Shown here piece after piece: positions 52,235-61,616 of a stretch of DNA of 64,000 bases. Below the pieces are notes generated by a model that did not search any database, was not told where the DNA came from, and saw only the letters and a list, made by a program, of their open reading frames with translations. The first letter of the stretch is position 1; each line of letters opens with the position of its first letter. The translations under genes were made by a program, and so were the position numbers. The DNA is from Kineosporia mesophila. GTDB lineage: Bacteria; Actinomycetota; Actinomycetes; Actinomycetales; Kineosporiaceae. The DNA lies in assembly GCF_021129235.1 (NCBI RefSeq), contig NZ_JAJOMA010000013.1, positions 62,001-126,000 on the forward strand, read 5' to 3'.

Positions 52235-53749
52235 TCACCTGCTGCCGGCCGCGTCCCCCACCGGCGTCGGGGCACCCTCGTCCACCACCGCGTCCACCAG
52301 CTCCTCGTCGGCCAGGCGGGCCGACTCGGCGGCCTCGGCGGCCTCGTGCTCCTGGTTCTCGAGCTGGCTCTCCATCTCCTCGGAGCGCTGCTCGTAGTTC
52401 GCCTCGACCTCTTCCTGCGAGACGTCGCCGACCGCGTCCCCGGTGGCCGCCGCGGCCGCCGAGGCGTGGGTCTGACGGTGCGGCAGGAGGGCGACCATCT
52501 CGTCGCGCCGGGCGGCCACCTCGGTGACCGCGTCGAGGAAGCGCTGGGTGCTCTCGCCCGGGGCGATGTCGCCGAAGTAGAAGCGGCGCTTGGCGATGCG
52601 GTCGTCCATACGCGAGTCGAACGCCAGGCGCGCGGCCACCACGGTGCCGAAGTCGGCGATGCTCGAGCTGTCGATCACGTCCGAGGCACCGCTGATCGGC
52701 GCGTCCACGGCCAGCTGGGCCGGGTTGTCACGGCGGTCGGTGATGAACAGCGGGGCGTCGTTGCGCAGATAGAGGAAGTCCAGACCGACGCTGGAGACGT
52801 CGGTGACCATGGCGTCGCACTCCTGGAACAGCGCCAGGATCGAGCCCTCCATCGCGGTGGCGTGACCCGCCTCCAGGTCGGCGTCGGCCGCCTTCTCGAT
52901 CATCGACAGGATCTCGCGGTGCCCGCCGACGACCTCTAGCGTGGTGCTGCTCGCGACCCGGGGGTGCGGCCGGTAGACCACCCGCACGCCGTCGGTGGCC
53001 AGCAGCTGCCGCACGATCTCGACGCCGTACAGGTCGACCGAGGTGTAGTTGTTGAAGTCGTTCTCGCCCTCCCAGGTGGGGGCGTAGATGACGGTCCTGC
53101 GCTCCGACGGCGCCAGCACCGGCTCGAACTTCAGGTCCAGCTGCGGACGGCCGGTGCGCACCAGCTTCGAGTAGTCGAAGTTGATCAGGGCGGCGGCGTG
53201 CCGGCGCTCGGCGGCCTCACCCGCGACGAACACCCGGTCGTAGGCCTTGGCCTGGTTCGAGACCATGCTGACCTTGTCGCTCTCACCGTGGTTCACGTGC
53301 ACGTGCAGGATCGACGCGACGGCCAGTGACTGGAAGTTGGCGACACCGTTGTTGACGTAGATCGCGACCTTGGGGTCGAGCTCGTCGTACAGCTCCAGCA
53401 CGTCGGCCAGACGCCGGGTGTAGACGGTCGGCAGCGGAGTGCGCTCGCTGAGGTTGTTGAACGACTGCTTGGAGCGCAGCACGATCACGACCGGGTGGCG
53501 CTGGTGGAGTTCCTCGAACACCGGCAGCCACTGGTCGAGCTGATACATCTTCCGCCTGTCCTCGGCGAAGTAGACGACCACCTCGGCTGCGGGGGCGGGT
53601 CCCTCGGGCACGCGGTTCAGGCGCGGACCCCGTGCGGGCTTGCGCCGGCCCATGTCCCGGCGTTTGTTGTTGATCGTGTTCGCCAGGGCCCCGATCGTTG
53701 CCGGGTTGGGCGAACGGAGGAAGTTGGACACAGATTTCGGCAGCGCCAT
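52235..53749 (-). CDS. TagF/TagB-like CDP-glycerol glycerophosphotransferase
   Basis: 504 residues. GT-B-like polymerase region (~65-420) with VVVYFAEDRRKMYQLDQWLP, VHVNHGESDKV, VIYAPTWEGENDFNNYTSVD, VVYRPHPR, and AMEGSILALFQECDAMVTDV followed by SSVGLDFLYL. This matches the CDP-glycerol:poly(glycerophosphate) transferase family that builds teichoic-acid-like polymers. The C-terminal ~75 residues are acidic and Ala/Glu rich (EEVEANYEQRSEEMESQLEN), probably a coiled extension. ATG 53749 is the likely start; the frame continues to 53836. It is divergent from the CDP-alcohol gene. Confidence 0.87.
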   Translation of the reverse strand: MALPKSVSNFLRSPNPATIGALANTINNKRRDMGRRKPARGPRLNRVPEGPAPAAEVVVYFAEDRRKMYQLDQWLPVFEELHQRHPVVIVLRSKQSFNNLSERTPLPTVYTRRLADVLELYDELDPKVAIYVNNGVANFQSLAVASILHVHVNHGESDKVSMVSNQAKAYDRVFVAGEAAERRHAAALINFDYSKLVRTGRPQLDLKFEPVLAPSERRTVIYAPTWEGENDFNNYTSVDLYGVEIVRQLLATDGVRVVYRPHPRVASSTTLEVVGGHREILSMIEKAADADLEAGHATAMEGSILALFQECDAMVTDVSSVGLDFLYLRNDAPLFITDRRDNPAQLAVDAPISGASDVIDSSSIADFGTVVAARLAFDSRMDDRIAKRRFYFGDIAPGESTQRFLDAVTEVAARRDEMVALLPHRQTHASAAAAATGDAVGDVSQEEVEANYEQRSEEMESQLENQEHEAAEAAESARLADEELVDAVVDEGAPTPVGDAAGSR

Positions 53750-54039
53750 CGGGGGTCTGGTGCCCTTTCGTGAATCGGTCGTACGGACGAGGGACCGGCC
53801 GGAAGCATAATGCGCGGTCCACGCCTTTGTTCTCATCCGGAGATTCGGCTCGTTTGCCTGATCGTTGATTCGGGTTCAGATCGTTACACGGTCCGGTGGC
53901 AGAATCCGGGCTCCGGCGAGATCGCGCTCAGTAAATTTTCGCCCCCTGTGTCACAGCTGTGCGCGTCAACCTTCACGCTCTGTGGTCGTTTTTGCTTATT
54001 GGGCAAGGGAACGGGACCATGCGGTGAGGGGACCGGCAC
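53750..54039. promoter_or_regulatory. Divergent promoter region of the surface-polymer cluster
   Basis: 290 bp, AT-richer than average, between the TagF-like (minus) and the CDP-alcohol (plus) genes. It includes CAGTAAATTTTCG (~53930) and the palindromic CTGTGTCACAG (~53948-53958). No gene is seen. It probably drives both arms of the cluster. Confidence 0.5.
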
Positions 54040-55998
54040 ATGAACGCAGTGCTAATGTTCTTCGACTCGAGCCGACAGAACGGACCTCAGAGGGTGGATG
54101 CGCGAGGGCGATCGGCCGAAACGGGGCTACGGCACCGTACCGGCAATGCTGTCACTGTGAGTGACGGGGCCGCCGAGACTTCAACATTACCGGAATCCGC
54201 ACGCCCTGCCCCCGGCGAGGTCGTCACGGCACCGGGTACGGCGGCTATGGACATCGTTTTCCTGGAACTTCGCCCGAACTCCCCGTCCCGGGCCGCGGCC
54301 CTGAGGACCGCTCTCGCGGAGCAGGGTCTGGTCGTCGCCGACGAGCAGGTGGTCACGGTCGGCAGCGCCGACGGGCTCACCACCCTGGCGAGGGCAGTGG
54401 CGGGGCAGCCCGTTCCCGGGCACCCGGCCTACGACGACGGCACGCCGCCGAACGGGGTCGGCTCCAATGCGGTTCCGCGCCGTCCGGTCGCGCTGATCCC
54501 CATCGATCTGGTGACCAACGGCACAGTTCTAGGTGCGGTACTGGACGACCCGCGGGTGCGGACCGGTGCTCTGGCCGCCGAAAGTACTGCCGCGGGCACC
54601 GAGCTGCTCGACGTGCTCCGCATCGACGCCGACGACCGCCCCGCCGCCGCGGGCCTCGTCCATGAACTCGACCCGCACGACCCCGACGGGCTCCTGCTCG
54701 AGCTGACCCGTCGGCTCCCCGGCGTGGGCGTCGAGGTGAAGCCCGTCCCGATGGGCGGCTACGTCTGGGCCCGGCCCACCGACGCCGTCGAGGCGATGGC
54801 GGCGCAACAGGCCCTGGCCACCGTGCCCGAGCGCCGCGTGCGGTTGCGTGAGGCAGCCCGCGGGGGTGACGGCTTCTTCTCCACCTTCGTGCTGCGCAAG
54901 CTGTCCTGGCGGCTCACCGGCCCGGCCGAGCGGCTCGGCCTGACGCCGAACCAGGTCACCGCCGGCTCGTTCGTGCTCGGCCTGATCGCGGCCGGCCTGA
55001 TCGCCACCGGTGACCGGTTCCCGGCCGTCATCGGCGCCCTGCTGCTGCAGCTGTGCGTGGTGGTCGACTGCGTCGACGGCGAGCTGGCCCGCTACCGCCG
55101 CCGGTTCTCCCGGTTCGGCGCCTGGCTCGACGCCAGCACCGACCGCATCAAGGAGTTCGCCGTCGTCTTCGCCCTGGCCCTGGCCGGTGCGCGCGCCGAC
55201 CAGGACCTGTGGCCGCTGGCGGCCCTGGCGATCGGTGTGCAGACCTTCCGCAGCCTGGCCGACCTGTCCTGGTCGCTGCGCCGCAAGCAGCTGGAGGGCG
55301 ACGTCGTCCCGGAGCCGGTGCACTGGGTGGCATCGACCGAGAACGTACGGGTGCCGTCCGGTTTCATCTCGTCCACCGACACGTTCGGGGTGGCCGGCTG
55401 GCTCAAGCGGCTCGGTCACTTCCCGATCGGCGAGCGCTTCCTGCTGATCTCGCTGGGCGCCGCGCTGTGGAGCCCGAAGGCCACGCTGATCGGCCTGAAC
55501 GTGCTCGGCCTGGCCGCGGGCGCCTACATGCTCACGGCGCTCGCCTCCCGCGGCCGGTCCCTGGCCGGTGACCTGGTCCCGGCGATCGCCGCCGACACCG
55601 GCCCCTGGCTGGGTGCCGCCCTCCAGCGGCTGCGCGGCCGGGCCGCCGTCATCGCCCCGGCGCTGGTCTCGGTGATCGAGATCGCGGTCGTGTACCTGCT
55701 CAGCACCGCGGTCGGGGCCCAGCACGGCGCCGTCGTCATGCTCGTCGCGGTCATCGCCGTGGCCCACTACCTGCAGGCCTACGGGGTGCGCGAAGGCGCT
55801 GCCAGCGAGTCCCAGCTGGTCATCGGGGCCGATCTGCGGATGGCCGCGTTCCTCGTCCTGATCTTCCTGCCCGGTCTGCTGCTGCCCATCGACGATGTCG
55901 AGGACTGGGTCACCGGCGGTCTCTGGGCACTCACAGCCGTGGTCGCCGTGGCCTCGGTCTCAACCAGTCTCAAATCATGGATCGGAGTCACGCGATGA
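54040..55998 (+). CDS. CDP-alcohol phosphotransferase with large N-terminal domain
   Basis: 652 residues. The N-terminal ~270 residues are soluble and unrecognised (FLELRPNSPSRAAALRTALA, VALIPIDLVTNGTVLGAVLD, DPHDPDGLLLELTRRLPGVG); by position one might expect a nucleotidyltransferase, but no such motif is visible. The rest is membrane-embedded with the CDP-alcohol signature DCVDGELARYRRRFSRFGAW followed by LDASTD, i.e. DG-x2-AR-x8-G-x3-D-x3-D complete. It may belong to the family catalogued as DUF5941 (from memory). ATG 54040 has GAGGGGA 9 nt upstream; GTG 54157 is an alternative. Stop overlaps the next gene (ATGA). Confidence 0.82.
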   Translation: MNAVLMFFDSSRQNGPQRVDARGRSAETGLRHRTGNAVTVSDGAAETSTLPESARPAPGEVVTAPGTAAMDIVFLELRPNSPSRAAALRTALAEQGLVVADEQVVTVGSADGLTTLARAVAGQPVPGHPAYDDGTPPNGVGSNAVPRRPVALIPIDLVTNGTVLGAVLDDPRVRTGALAAESTAAGTELLDVLRIDADDRPAAAGLVHELDPHDPDGLLLELTRRLPGVGVEVKPVPMGGYVWARPTDAVEAMAAQQALATVPERRVRLREAARGGDGFFSTFVLRKLSWRLTGPAERLGLTPNQVTAGSFVLGLIAAGLIATGDRFPAVIGALLLQLCVVVDCVDGELARYRRRFSRFGAWLDASTDRIKEFAVVFALALAGARADQDLWPLAALAIGVQTFRSLADLSWSLRRKQLEGDVVPEPVHWVASTENVRVPSGFISSTDTFGVAGWLKRLGHFPIGERFLLISLGAALWSPKATLIGLNVLGLAAGAYMLTALASRGRSLAGDLVPAIAADTGPWLGAALQRLRGRAAVIAPALVSVIEIAVVYLLSTAVGAQHGAVVMLVAVIAVAHYLQAYGVREGAASESQLVIGADLRMAAFLVLIFLPGLLLPIDDVEDWVTGGLWALTAVVAVASVSTSLKSWIGVTR

Positions 55999-56834
55999 GC
56001 GGGCCCAGCATCGCGGAGATCCGCCGGGTCGGTCAGCCCGAGCACGTGCGGAACCGGGCGGCGGCCGAGCACTGGGTGGCCGACGTCTACCTGCGGAAGA
56101 TCTCGCCGTACCTGACCCGGCCCCTCCTGGCCCTCGGCCTCTCCGCCAACCAGGTCACCTGGCTGATGATCATCGCGGCGGCGCTGTCGGCGGTGTCGAC
56201 CGCCTGGGCCGGCTTCGCCGGTGCCCTCCTCGCGGTGATCTTCGTGCAGCTGCAGATGCTGCTCGACTGCTCGGACGGGGAGGTCGCCCGCTGGCGGAAC
56301 ACCTCCTCGCCGGTGGGTGTCTACCTCGACCGGGTCGGGCACTACGTGGCCGAGTGCGGCATCGCGCTGGCCCTCGGTATCCGGGTCGCGTCCGGTGGCG
56401 GTCTCGGTTCCGCTCCCTCGATCGTCGACGGCGGGGAGGGCTGGTGGGCCGGGTTGCTCGCCACGCTCGCCGACCCCGCGTTGTTCCTCGGTGCGCTGCT
56501 GGCTCTGCTGGTGGCCCTCAACAAGGTGGAGAACGACCTGGTACACGTGTCACGGCACTACGCCGGGATGTCGGCGATGAAAGACGCGGAACAGGTTCGC
56601 GTCCCCTCCGCCGGATCGGTCCGCACGCTCCGTCGCGTCGCGAAACTGCTGCCCTTCCACCGGGTCTTCCATTCTGTGGAGCTTTCCCTGCTGGTGTTCG
56701 CCGCCGCGGTCGTCGACCTGGTCGCGGGCAACCACACCGCCACCGGCGCCCTGCTGGTCGCCCTGCTCCTGGCCGTGTCGATCACGGTCGTCGGGCACCT
56801 CGCGGCAGTGCTCTCCTCGGCCCGGCTGCGGTGA
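55995..56834 (+). CDS. CDP-alcohol phosphotransferase with altered fourth Asp
   Basis: 279 residues, about six membrane segments. The family signature reads DCSDGEVARWRNTSSPVGVY then LDRVGHY: the first three acidic positions are intact but the fourth Asp (D-x3-D) is His. In studied enzymes that Asp is proposed as the catalytic base, so the reaction may differ or His may substitute. N-terminal SIAEIRRVGQPEHVRNRAAA resembles bacterial inositol-phosphate-type transferases of capsule clusters. ATG 55995 overlaps the previous stop; its TGA overlaps the GT2 GTG (GTGA, 56831-56834). Confidence 0.85.
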   Translation: MSGPSIAEIRRVGQPEHVRNRAAAEHWVADVYLRKISPYLTRPLLALGLSANQVTWLMIIAAALSAVSTAWAGFAGALLAVIFVQLQMLLDCSDGEVARWRNTSSPVGVYLDRVGHYVAECGIALALGIRVASGGGLGSAPSIVDGGEGWWAGLLATLADPALFLGALLALLVALNKVENDLVHVSRHYAGMSAMKDAEQVRVPSAGSVRTLRRVAKLLPFHRVFHSVELSLLVFAAAVVDLVAGNHTATGALLVALLLAVSITVVGHLAAVLSSARLR

Positions 56835-57751
56835 GCGCGATGACCGAACCCAACTCGTCCGGCCGCCAGAAGGCCGCCAAACCTCTTCCCGTGGCGCACT
56901 ACGGCGTGGTTCTGCTCAGCCAGGGCACCCGTCCGGAAGCGCTGAACCGCGCCGTGGAGTCGGTCCTGGCCCAGCGCGGCGTGGTCACCGACGTGGTCGT
57001 GGTGGGAAACGGCTGGGAGCCCACCGGTCTGCCGGAGGGGGCTCGCGGTGTGGGTCTGCCGGAGAACCTCGGCATCCCGGCCGGGCGCAACGCGGGCGTG
57101 CCCTACGTCAAGGGTGAGCTGCTGTTCTTCCTCGACGACGACGCGTTCCTGCCCAGCACCGACATCCTCGCCGTGATCGCGCAGAAGTTCGCCGACGAGC
57201 CGAGCCTGGGCCTGATCCAGCCCCGGGTCGCCGACCCGGAGGGTCTGCCCTCGCCCCGCCGCTGGACCCCGCGTCTGCGCGTCGGCGACCCCTATCGCAG
57301 CAGCGACGTCACCGCGGTCTGGGAAGGTGGGGTGGCCCTGCGCCGCGACATCTTCGCGGTGGCCGACGGCTGGCCCGCCCCGTTCTGGTACGCCCACGAG
57401 GGCATTGAGCTGGCCTGGCGGGTCTGGGACGCCGGCTACCGGGTGCGCTACGACGGCGACCTGGTGGTCAACCACCCGGTCATCGCCCCGACCCGGCACG
57501 CCGTGTTCCACCGCTTCTCGGCCCGGAACCGGGTCTGGCTGGCCCGGCGCAACCTTCCGGCCCCGGTCGGCCTGATCTACGTCGGCACCTGGTTCGCGAT
57601 CTCCGCGATCCGGCTGCGGGCCAAGGACGACGCCCTGGAGATGATGCGGGGTTACTGGCAGGGACTGACCCAGGCCTGCGGCCCGCGTCGCCAGATGAAG
57701 TGGAAGGCGATCTGGGCCATGACCAAGGCCGGTCGTCCGCCGATCATCTAG
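56831..57751 (+). CDS. Family 2 glycosyltransferase
   Basis: 306 residues, GT-A fold. GVVLLSQGTRPEALNRAVES and VVVGNGWEP form the nucleotide site, LPENLGIPAGRNAGVPYVKG is typical GT2, the DxD-like metal motif is LLFFLDDDAFLP, and WYAHEGIELAWRVWDAGYRV is the acceptor/base region. It probably adds a sugar to the polymer made by the neighbouring CDP-alcohol and TagF-like enzymes (inference). GTG 56831 overlaps the upstream stop; ATG 56840 is also possible. The three genes are a tightly coupled operon. Confidence 0.9.
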   Translation: MSAMTEPNSSGRQKAAKPLPVAHYGVVLLSQGTRPEALNRAVESVLAQRGVVTDVVVVGNGWEPTGLPEGARGVGLPENLGIPAGRNAGVPYVKGELLFFLDDDAFLPSTDILAVIAQKFADEPSLGLIQPRVADPEGLPSPRRWTPRLRVGDPYRSSDVTAVWEGGVALRRDIFAVADGWPAPFWYAHEGIELAWRVWDAGYRVRYDGDLVVNHPVIAPTRHAVFHRFSARNRVWLARRNLPAPVGLIYVGTWFAISAIRLRAKDDALEMMRGYWQGLTQACGPRRQMKWKAIWAMTKAGRPPII

Positions 57752-57762
57752 GTACTGCCCTC

Positions 57763-57798
57763 GAGGGCGGGTCGTCACCACGGTGACGGCCCGCCCTC
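57763..57798 (+). terminator. Terminator after the GT2 gene
   Basis: 17-bp stem with one wobble (57763-57779 with 57782-57798), tiny loop, starting 12 nt after the stop. It closes the + arm of the polymer cluster. Confidence 0.85.
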
Positions 57799-57846
57799 GT
57801 CGCGTGTCCGGCGGTGATGTCGCACCGGGCATGAGACCTTGACGCT

Positions 57847-59955
57847 GTGGCCAACCGACTGGAGCACGCGACCAGCCCGTACCTGCTACAGCACAAGGAC
57901 AACCCGGTCGACTGGCGGCAGTGGGGTGAGGGGGCCTTCGCCGAGGCCTCCCGTCGCGACGCGCCGATCCTGCTGTCGGTGGGGTACGCGGCCTGTCACT
58001 GGTGTCACGTCATGGCGCACGAGTCCTTCGAGGACCCCGAGGTCGCCGACCTGATGAACAAGCTGTTCGTCAACGTCAAGGTGGACCGCGAGGAACGGCC
58101 TGACGTCGACTCCACCTACATGGCCGCGACCCAGGCTCTCACCGGGCAGGGCGGCTGGCCGATGACGGTGTTCCTCACCCCGGAGGGCCGCCCGTTCTAC
58201 GCGGGCACCTACTACCCGCCGGTGCCGCGCGGCCCGATGCCCTCGTTCCGGCAGTTGCTGACCGCGGTGTCCAACACCTGGAACCAGCGCCGCGGCGAGG
58301 TGCTGGAAGCCGGTGACCGGATCGCCAAGGCCCTCGCCGACCAGGCCATCCCGAGCAGCGCCGGGGCCACCCCGCCGGACTGGGACACCCTCACCAGCGC
58401 CCTGCAGAAGCTCGTCTCCTCCGAGGACCCGGTGCACGGGGGCTTCGGCGGCGCCCCGAAGTTCCCGCCGTCCATGGTGCTGGAGTTCCTGATCCGGTAC
58501 GCCGCCGCGCAGCCGCTGGCCCCCGGCGGCCGGGCGGCCCGTGACCTGGCCGGCCGCACCCTGCGGGCGATGGCCCGCAGCGGGATGTACGACCAGGTGG
58601 CGGGCGGGTTCGCGCGGTACTCGGTGGACGCCGGCTGGGTGGTGCCGCACTTCGAGAAGATGCTCTACGACAACGCCCAGCTGGCCCGGGTGTACCTGCA
58701 CTGGTGGCGGCTGACGGGTGAGGCGGTGGGCTCCCGGATCGCGCTGGAGACCTGCGACTGGATGCTCTCCGCGCTGCTCACCGACGAGCAGGGCCTGGCC
58801 TCCTCACTCGACGCGGACACCGAGGTGGTGGACGAGGAGACCGGCGAGGCGCACGGCGAGGAGGGGCGCACCTATGTCTGGACGCCCGAGGACCTGCTGA
58901 CCCACCTCGGCCCGGAGGACGGCGCCTGGGCGGCGGCCCTGCTGCGGGTCGGCCGTCCGGGCACCTTCGAGCACGGCGCGTCCACGGCCCAGCTGGCGCA
59001 GGACGTCTGGGCCGACCCGTTCACCGCCGCCCGCTGGGAGGGCCTGCGGGAGAAGCTGCGGGCCGTGCGCACGGCCCGCCCCCAGCCCGGCCGCGACGAC
59101 AAGGTGGTGGTGGCCTGGAACGGGCTGGCCATCGCCGCGCTGGCCGAGACCGGGGCCCTGCTGAACCGGCCCGATCTCGTCGAGGCGGCCGGCCGGATCG
59201 CGAATCTGGTGCTTCGCGTGCATATTCACGGCTCTGGGGTGGTGCCCCGGCTGCACCGGGCCAGCCGGCACGGCAACCCGGGGGCCGCCGTCGGGGTGCT
59301 GGAGGACTACGGAGACCTGGCCGAGGGCCTGCTCGCCCTGCACCACGTCACGGGTGAGGTGCGCTGGCTGGCCACCGCGGGGAACCTGCTCGAGGTGGTG
59401 ATGGCCCAGTTCATCGACGACGACGGGGTGCACGACACCGCGGCCGACTCCACCGACGAGGCGCTGCTGGCCCTGCGCCGCCCGGCCGATCCGACCGACA
59501 ACGCCTATCCCTCGGGCGCTTCCGCGGCGGCGGGGGCTCTGCTCAGCTACGCCGCCCTGACCGGTTCGTCCCGCGCGCGGGAGGCGGCCCAGCGGTGCCT
59601 GGCCGCCACCGGTGCGGTCGGCGGGCATGCCCCGCAGGCGTTCGGCTGGGGGCTGGCCGTGTCGGTGGCGCGGCTGGACGGGCCCCGGGAGATCGCGATC
59701 GTCGGCCACGAGGACGACCCGGTGCGCCTGGATCTGCATCTCGCCGCCCTGGCCTCGACCGCGCCGGGAGCCGTGATCAGTGCCGGTGCGCCCGACGCCC
59801 CGGGAGTGCCGTTGCTGGCCGGGCGCCCACTGACGAGGTCGGGCGAGGCCCAGGCATTCGTCTGCCAGAACTTCGCCTGCCGCCTGTCAGTGACCACCGT
59901 GGCTGAGCTGGAGAAGCAGCTGGCCCCGGAAGTGCCGGCGACGGAAGGCTTCTAA
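57847..59955 (+). CDS. DUF255 thioredoxin-domain protein (YyaL/SSP411 family)
   Basis: 702 residues. An N-terminal thioredoxin-like domain ([59 protein letters not shown]) with a CHWC motif is followed by a large alpha/alpha-toroid ([35 protein letters not shown]) like N-acylglucosamine 2-epimerases. The role is unknown, possibly redox or sugar related. It matches Rv1084 in position and type (from memory). GTG 57847. Its TAA overlaps the convergent DUF397-like gene (CTAA, 59952-59955). Confidence 0.9.
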   Translation: MANRLEHATSPYLLQHKDNPVDWRQWGEGAFAEASRRDAPILLSVGYAACHWCHVMAHESFEDPEVADLMNKLFVNVKVDREERPDVDSTYMAATQALTGQGGWPMTVFLTPEGRPFYAGTYYPPVPRGPMPSFRQLLTAVSNTWNQRRGEVLEAGDRIAKALADQAIPSSAGATPPDWDTLTSALQKLVSSEDPVHGGFGGAPKFPPSMVLEFLIRYAAAQPLAPGGRAARDLAGRTLRAMARSGMYDQVAGGFARYSVDAGWVVPHFEKMLYDNAQLARVYLHWWRLTGEAVGSRIALETCDWMLSALLTDEQGLASSLDADTEVVDEETGEAHGEEGRTYVWTPEDLLTHLGPEDGAWAAALLRVGRPGTFEHGASTAQLAQDVWADPFTAARWEGLREKLRAVRTARPQPGRDDKVVVAWNGLAIAALAETGALLNRPDLVEAAGRIANLVLRVHIHGSGVVPRLHRASRHGNPGAAVGVLEDYGDLAEGLLALHHVTGEVRWLATAGNLLEVVMAQFIDDDGVHDTAADSTDEALLALRRPADPTDNAYPSGASAAAGALLSYAALTGSSRAREAAQRCLAATGAVGGHAPQAFGWGLAVSVARLDGPREIAIVGHEDDPVRLDLHLAALASTAPGAVISAGAPDAPGVPLLAGRPLTRSGEAQAFVCQNFACRLSVTTVAELEKQLAPEVPATEGF

Positions 59956-60197
59956 CGCAGGTCGACCAGGCTCGGCCGGCCGCCGAGCAGGCCCTGCCAC
60001 TCGGCGCTGCTGAACACCAGGGCGGGCCCGGCCGGGTGGGCGACGTCGCGGACGGCCACCCGGTTGCCGGGCTCGAGCACGGCAACCTCGAGGCGGTCGT
60101 CCAGGCCCTCCTGGGAGCGGCCGGCTACCCAGGTCGTGGTGGCAGGGTCGATCACCACGCTCAGATCTGTGACCCCGCCGCTGCGCTGTGTGGTCAT
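59952..60197 (-). CDS. DUF397-like small protein
   Basis: 81 residues. The C-terminal half, [20 protein letters not shown] then [16 protein letters not shown], resembles DUF397 domains (VRDSKDPDGPxLxFTPxEW). DUF397 proteins usually sit beside an XRE-type regulator in actinobacteria, but none is adjacent here. ATG 60197 is used; the frame extends upstream to 60266 without support. Its final codons overlap the stop of the DUF255 gene. Confidence 0.7.
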   Translation of the reverse strand: MTTQRSGGVTDLSVVIDPATTTWVAGRSQEGLDDRLEVAVLEPGNRVAVRDVAHPAGPALVFSSAEWQGLLGGRPSLVDLR

Positions 60198-60299
60198 GCG
60201 CACAGGGTAGCGCTCCGGTTGCTCTTGATGATCGCCTGCGCGAACGCCGGGTGACATCGATGCCATGCCGGGGCAGCATCTCTGCTCAGGGAAGAAGCA

Positions 60300-60338
60300 T
60301 GATTACACGCTTGCATGGTCGGTGTAAGCAAGTAATCA
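60300..60338. promoter_or_regulatory. Imperfect 16-bp inverted repeat, probable operator
   Basis: TGATTACACGCTTGCA (60300-60315) faces TGTAAGCAAGTAATCA (60323-60338) with 13 of 16 positions paired and a 7-nt spacer. It ends 8 bp before the start of the RHH-like gene, where it would cover promoter or ribosome site. Confidence 0.65.
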
Positions 60339-60346
60339 TCGCTGGT

Positions 60347-60853
60347 ATGGATGAAGTAGGAGCTGTGAAGGCATGGTTCGGCGCCCGGCTGCCGTCCGAG
60401 TGGAACGAGCCCGTGGCGGAGGTCGTCACCGACCGCGAGGAGATCATGGTGCGGCTGGTCATCGCCGCGCCCGAGGCCACCGACGACGGGCCGGCCTTCA
60501 GGGAGGCCACGGCCGGAGGCATCGCCCGGTTCCGGGAGGAGACCCGGGAGCGCCGGATCCAGATCGCCCGCGAGGCCGAGCACCGGTTCGGCCGCAAGGT
60601 CGCCTGGGCGGTGACGTCGGGGGAGGAGACCGAGGTCTTCACCAGCCTCTCCGTGCCGGTGATGACGCGGCTGCGTCAGTCCGAGCGGCTCGTGCTGGAC
60701 ACGCTGGTGGACGCCGGGGTCGCCCGGTCCCGGGCCCACGCGCTGGCCTGGTGCGTGCGTCTGGTCGGGGACAACACCTCGACCTGGCTCGGCGACCTGC
60801 GCACGGCCATGGAAGAGGTGGAGAAGGTGCGGAAGGCGGGCCCTACGAGTTGA
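60347..60853 (+). CDS. Conserved actinobacterial protein with ribbon-helix-helix-like C-terminus
   Basis: 168 residues. The N-terminal ~95 residues are charged (DEVGAVKAWFGARLPSEWNE, FREETRERRIQIAREAEHRF). The C-terminal part shows a strand-helix-helix, EVFTSLSVPVMTRLRQSERL then LDTLVDAGVARSRAHALAWC, which looks like a ribbon-helix-helix DNA-binding fold: strand LSVPV, helix A ERLVLDTLV, helix B SRAHALAWC. No established function is known to me. ATG 60347 follows an inverted-repeat operator with no clear ribosome site. The last 11 bp overlap hlyIII on the other strand. Confidence 0.7.
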   Translation: MDEVGAVKAWFGARLPSEWNEPVAEVVTDREEIMVRLVIAAPEATDDGPAFREATAGGIARFREETRERRIQIAREAEHRFGRKVAWAVTSGEETEVFTSLSVPVMTRLRQSERLVLDTLVDAGVARSRAHALAWCVRLVGDNTSTWLGDLRTAMEEVEKVRKAGPTS

Positions 60854-61616
60854 ACGCCGCCAGGCTGATGCCGGTGTAGTGGGCCAGGAACGCCAGCACC
60901 GTGAAGGCGTGGAACACCTCGTGGAACCCGAAGTAGCGCGGGCTCGGGTTGGGCTTCTTCAGGCCGTAGACCACGCCGCCCATGGTGTAGAGCGCGCCGC
61001 CCACCACGACCAGGGTGAACACCGCCACGCCGCCACCCTTGAGCAGGGCCGGCACGTAGGCCAGGGCCACCCAGCCCAGGGCGATGTAGACGGGTACGTA
61101 GAGCCAGCGCGGCGCCCCGACCCAGAGCACCCGGAAGGCCACGCCGAGCAGGGCGCCGGTCCAGACGATCCACAGCAGGGTGCGGGCCGGGCCGGCCGGC
61201 AGGAGCAGCACGCTGAACGGCGTGTAGGTGCCGGCGATGATCAGGAAGATGTTGGCGTGGTCGAACCGCTTCAGGAACGAGCTGGTGCGGGGGCTCCAGC
61301 CGCCCCGGTGGTACAGGGCACTGACGCCGAAGAGCATGGACGCGGTGACGGCGAAGATCGCGGTGGAGACCCGGGTGCGCTCGTCCGGTGCCAGGATCAC
61401 CAGGATCGCGCCGAGCAGCACCGACAGCGGGAAGGTGCCGGCGTGCAGCCAGCCCCGCATCCGCGGCTTCAGCTCGACGAGCTTGTTCTCGATGCGTTCC
61501 CGGCCGGCCTCGAGCCGGTCGCCGATACGCTCCACGCCGGCCTCGATCCGGCCGGTGCGGCCGTTGGGCTCGTCCTGGTCGCCGGGGCTCGGGGCCTGCT
61601 CGTGGTGATCCGTCAT
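60843..61616 (-). CDS. Hemolysin III / TrhA family membrane protein
   Basis: 257 residues. A ~60-residue charged N-terminus (RTGRIEAGVERIGDRLEAGR, coiled) precedes seven membrane segments. The PAQR/HlyIII metal-site histidines appear in VSALYHRGGWSP, FDHANIFLIIAGTYTPF and FHEVFHAFTVLAFLAHYTGI. Bacterial members (TrhA) adjust membrane fluidity; the hemolysin label is historical. ATG 61616 is chosen; the frame extends upstream into the uppS promoter. Its order before uppS matches Rv1085c-Rv1086 (from memory). Confidence 0.9.
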   Translation of the reverse strand: MTDHHEQAPSPGDQDEPNGRTGRIEAGVERIGDRLEAGRERIENKLVELKPRMRGWLHAGTFPLSVLLGAILVILAPDERTRVSTAIFAVTASMLFGVSALYHRGGWSPRTSSFLKRFDHANIFLIIAGTYTPFSVLLLPAGPARTLLWIVWTGALLGVAFRVLWVGAPRWLYVPVYIALGWVALAYVPALLKGGGVAVFTLVVVGGALYTMGGVVYGLKKPNPSPRYFGFHEVFHAFTVLAFLAHYTGISLAAFNS

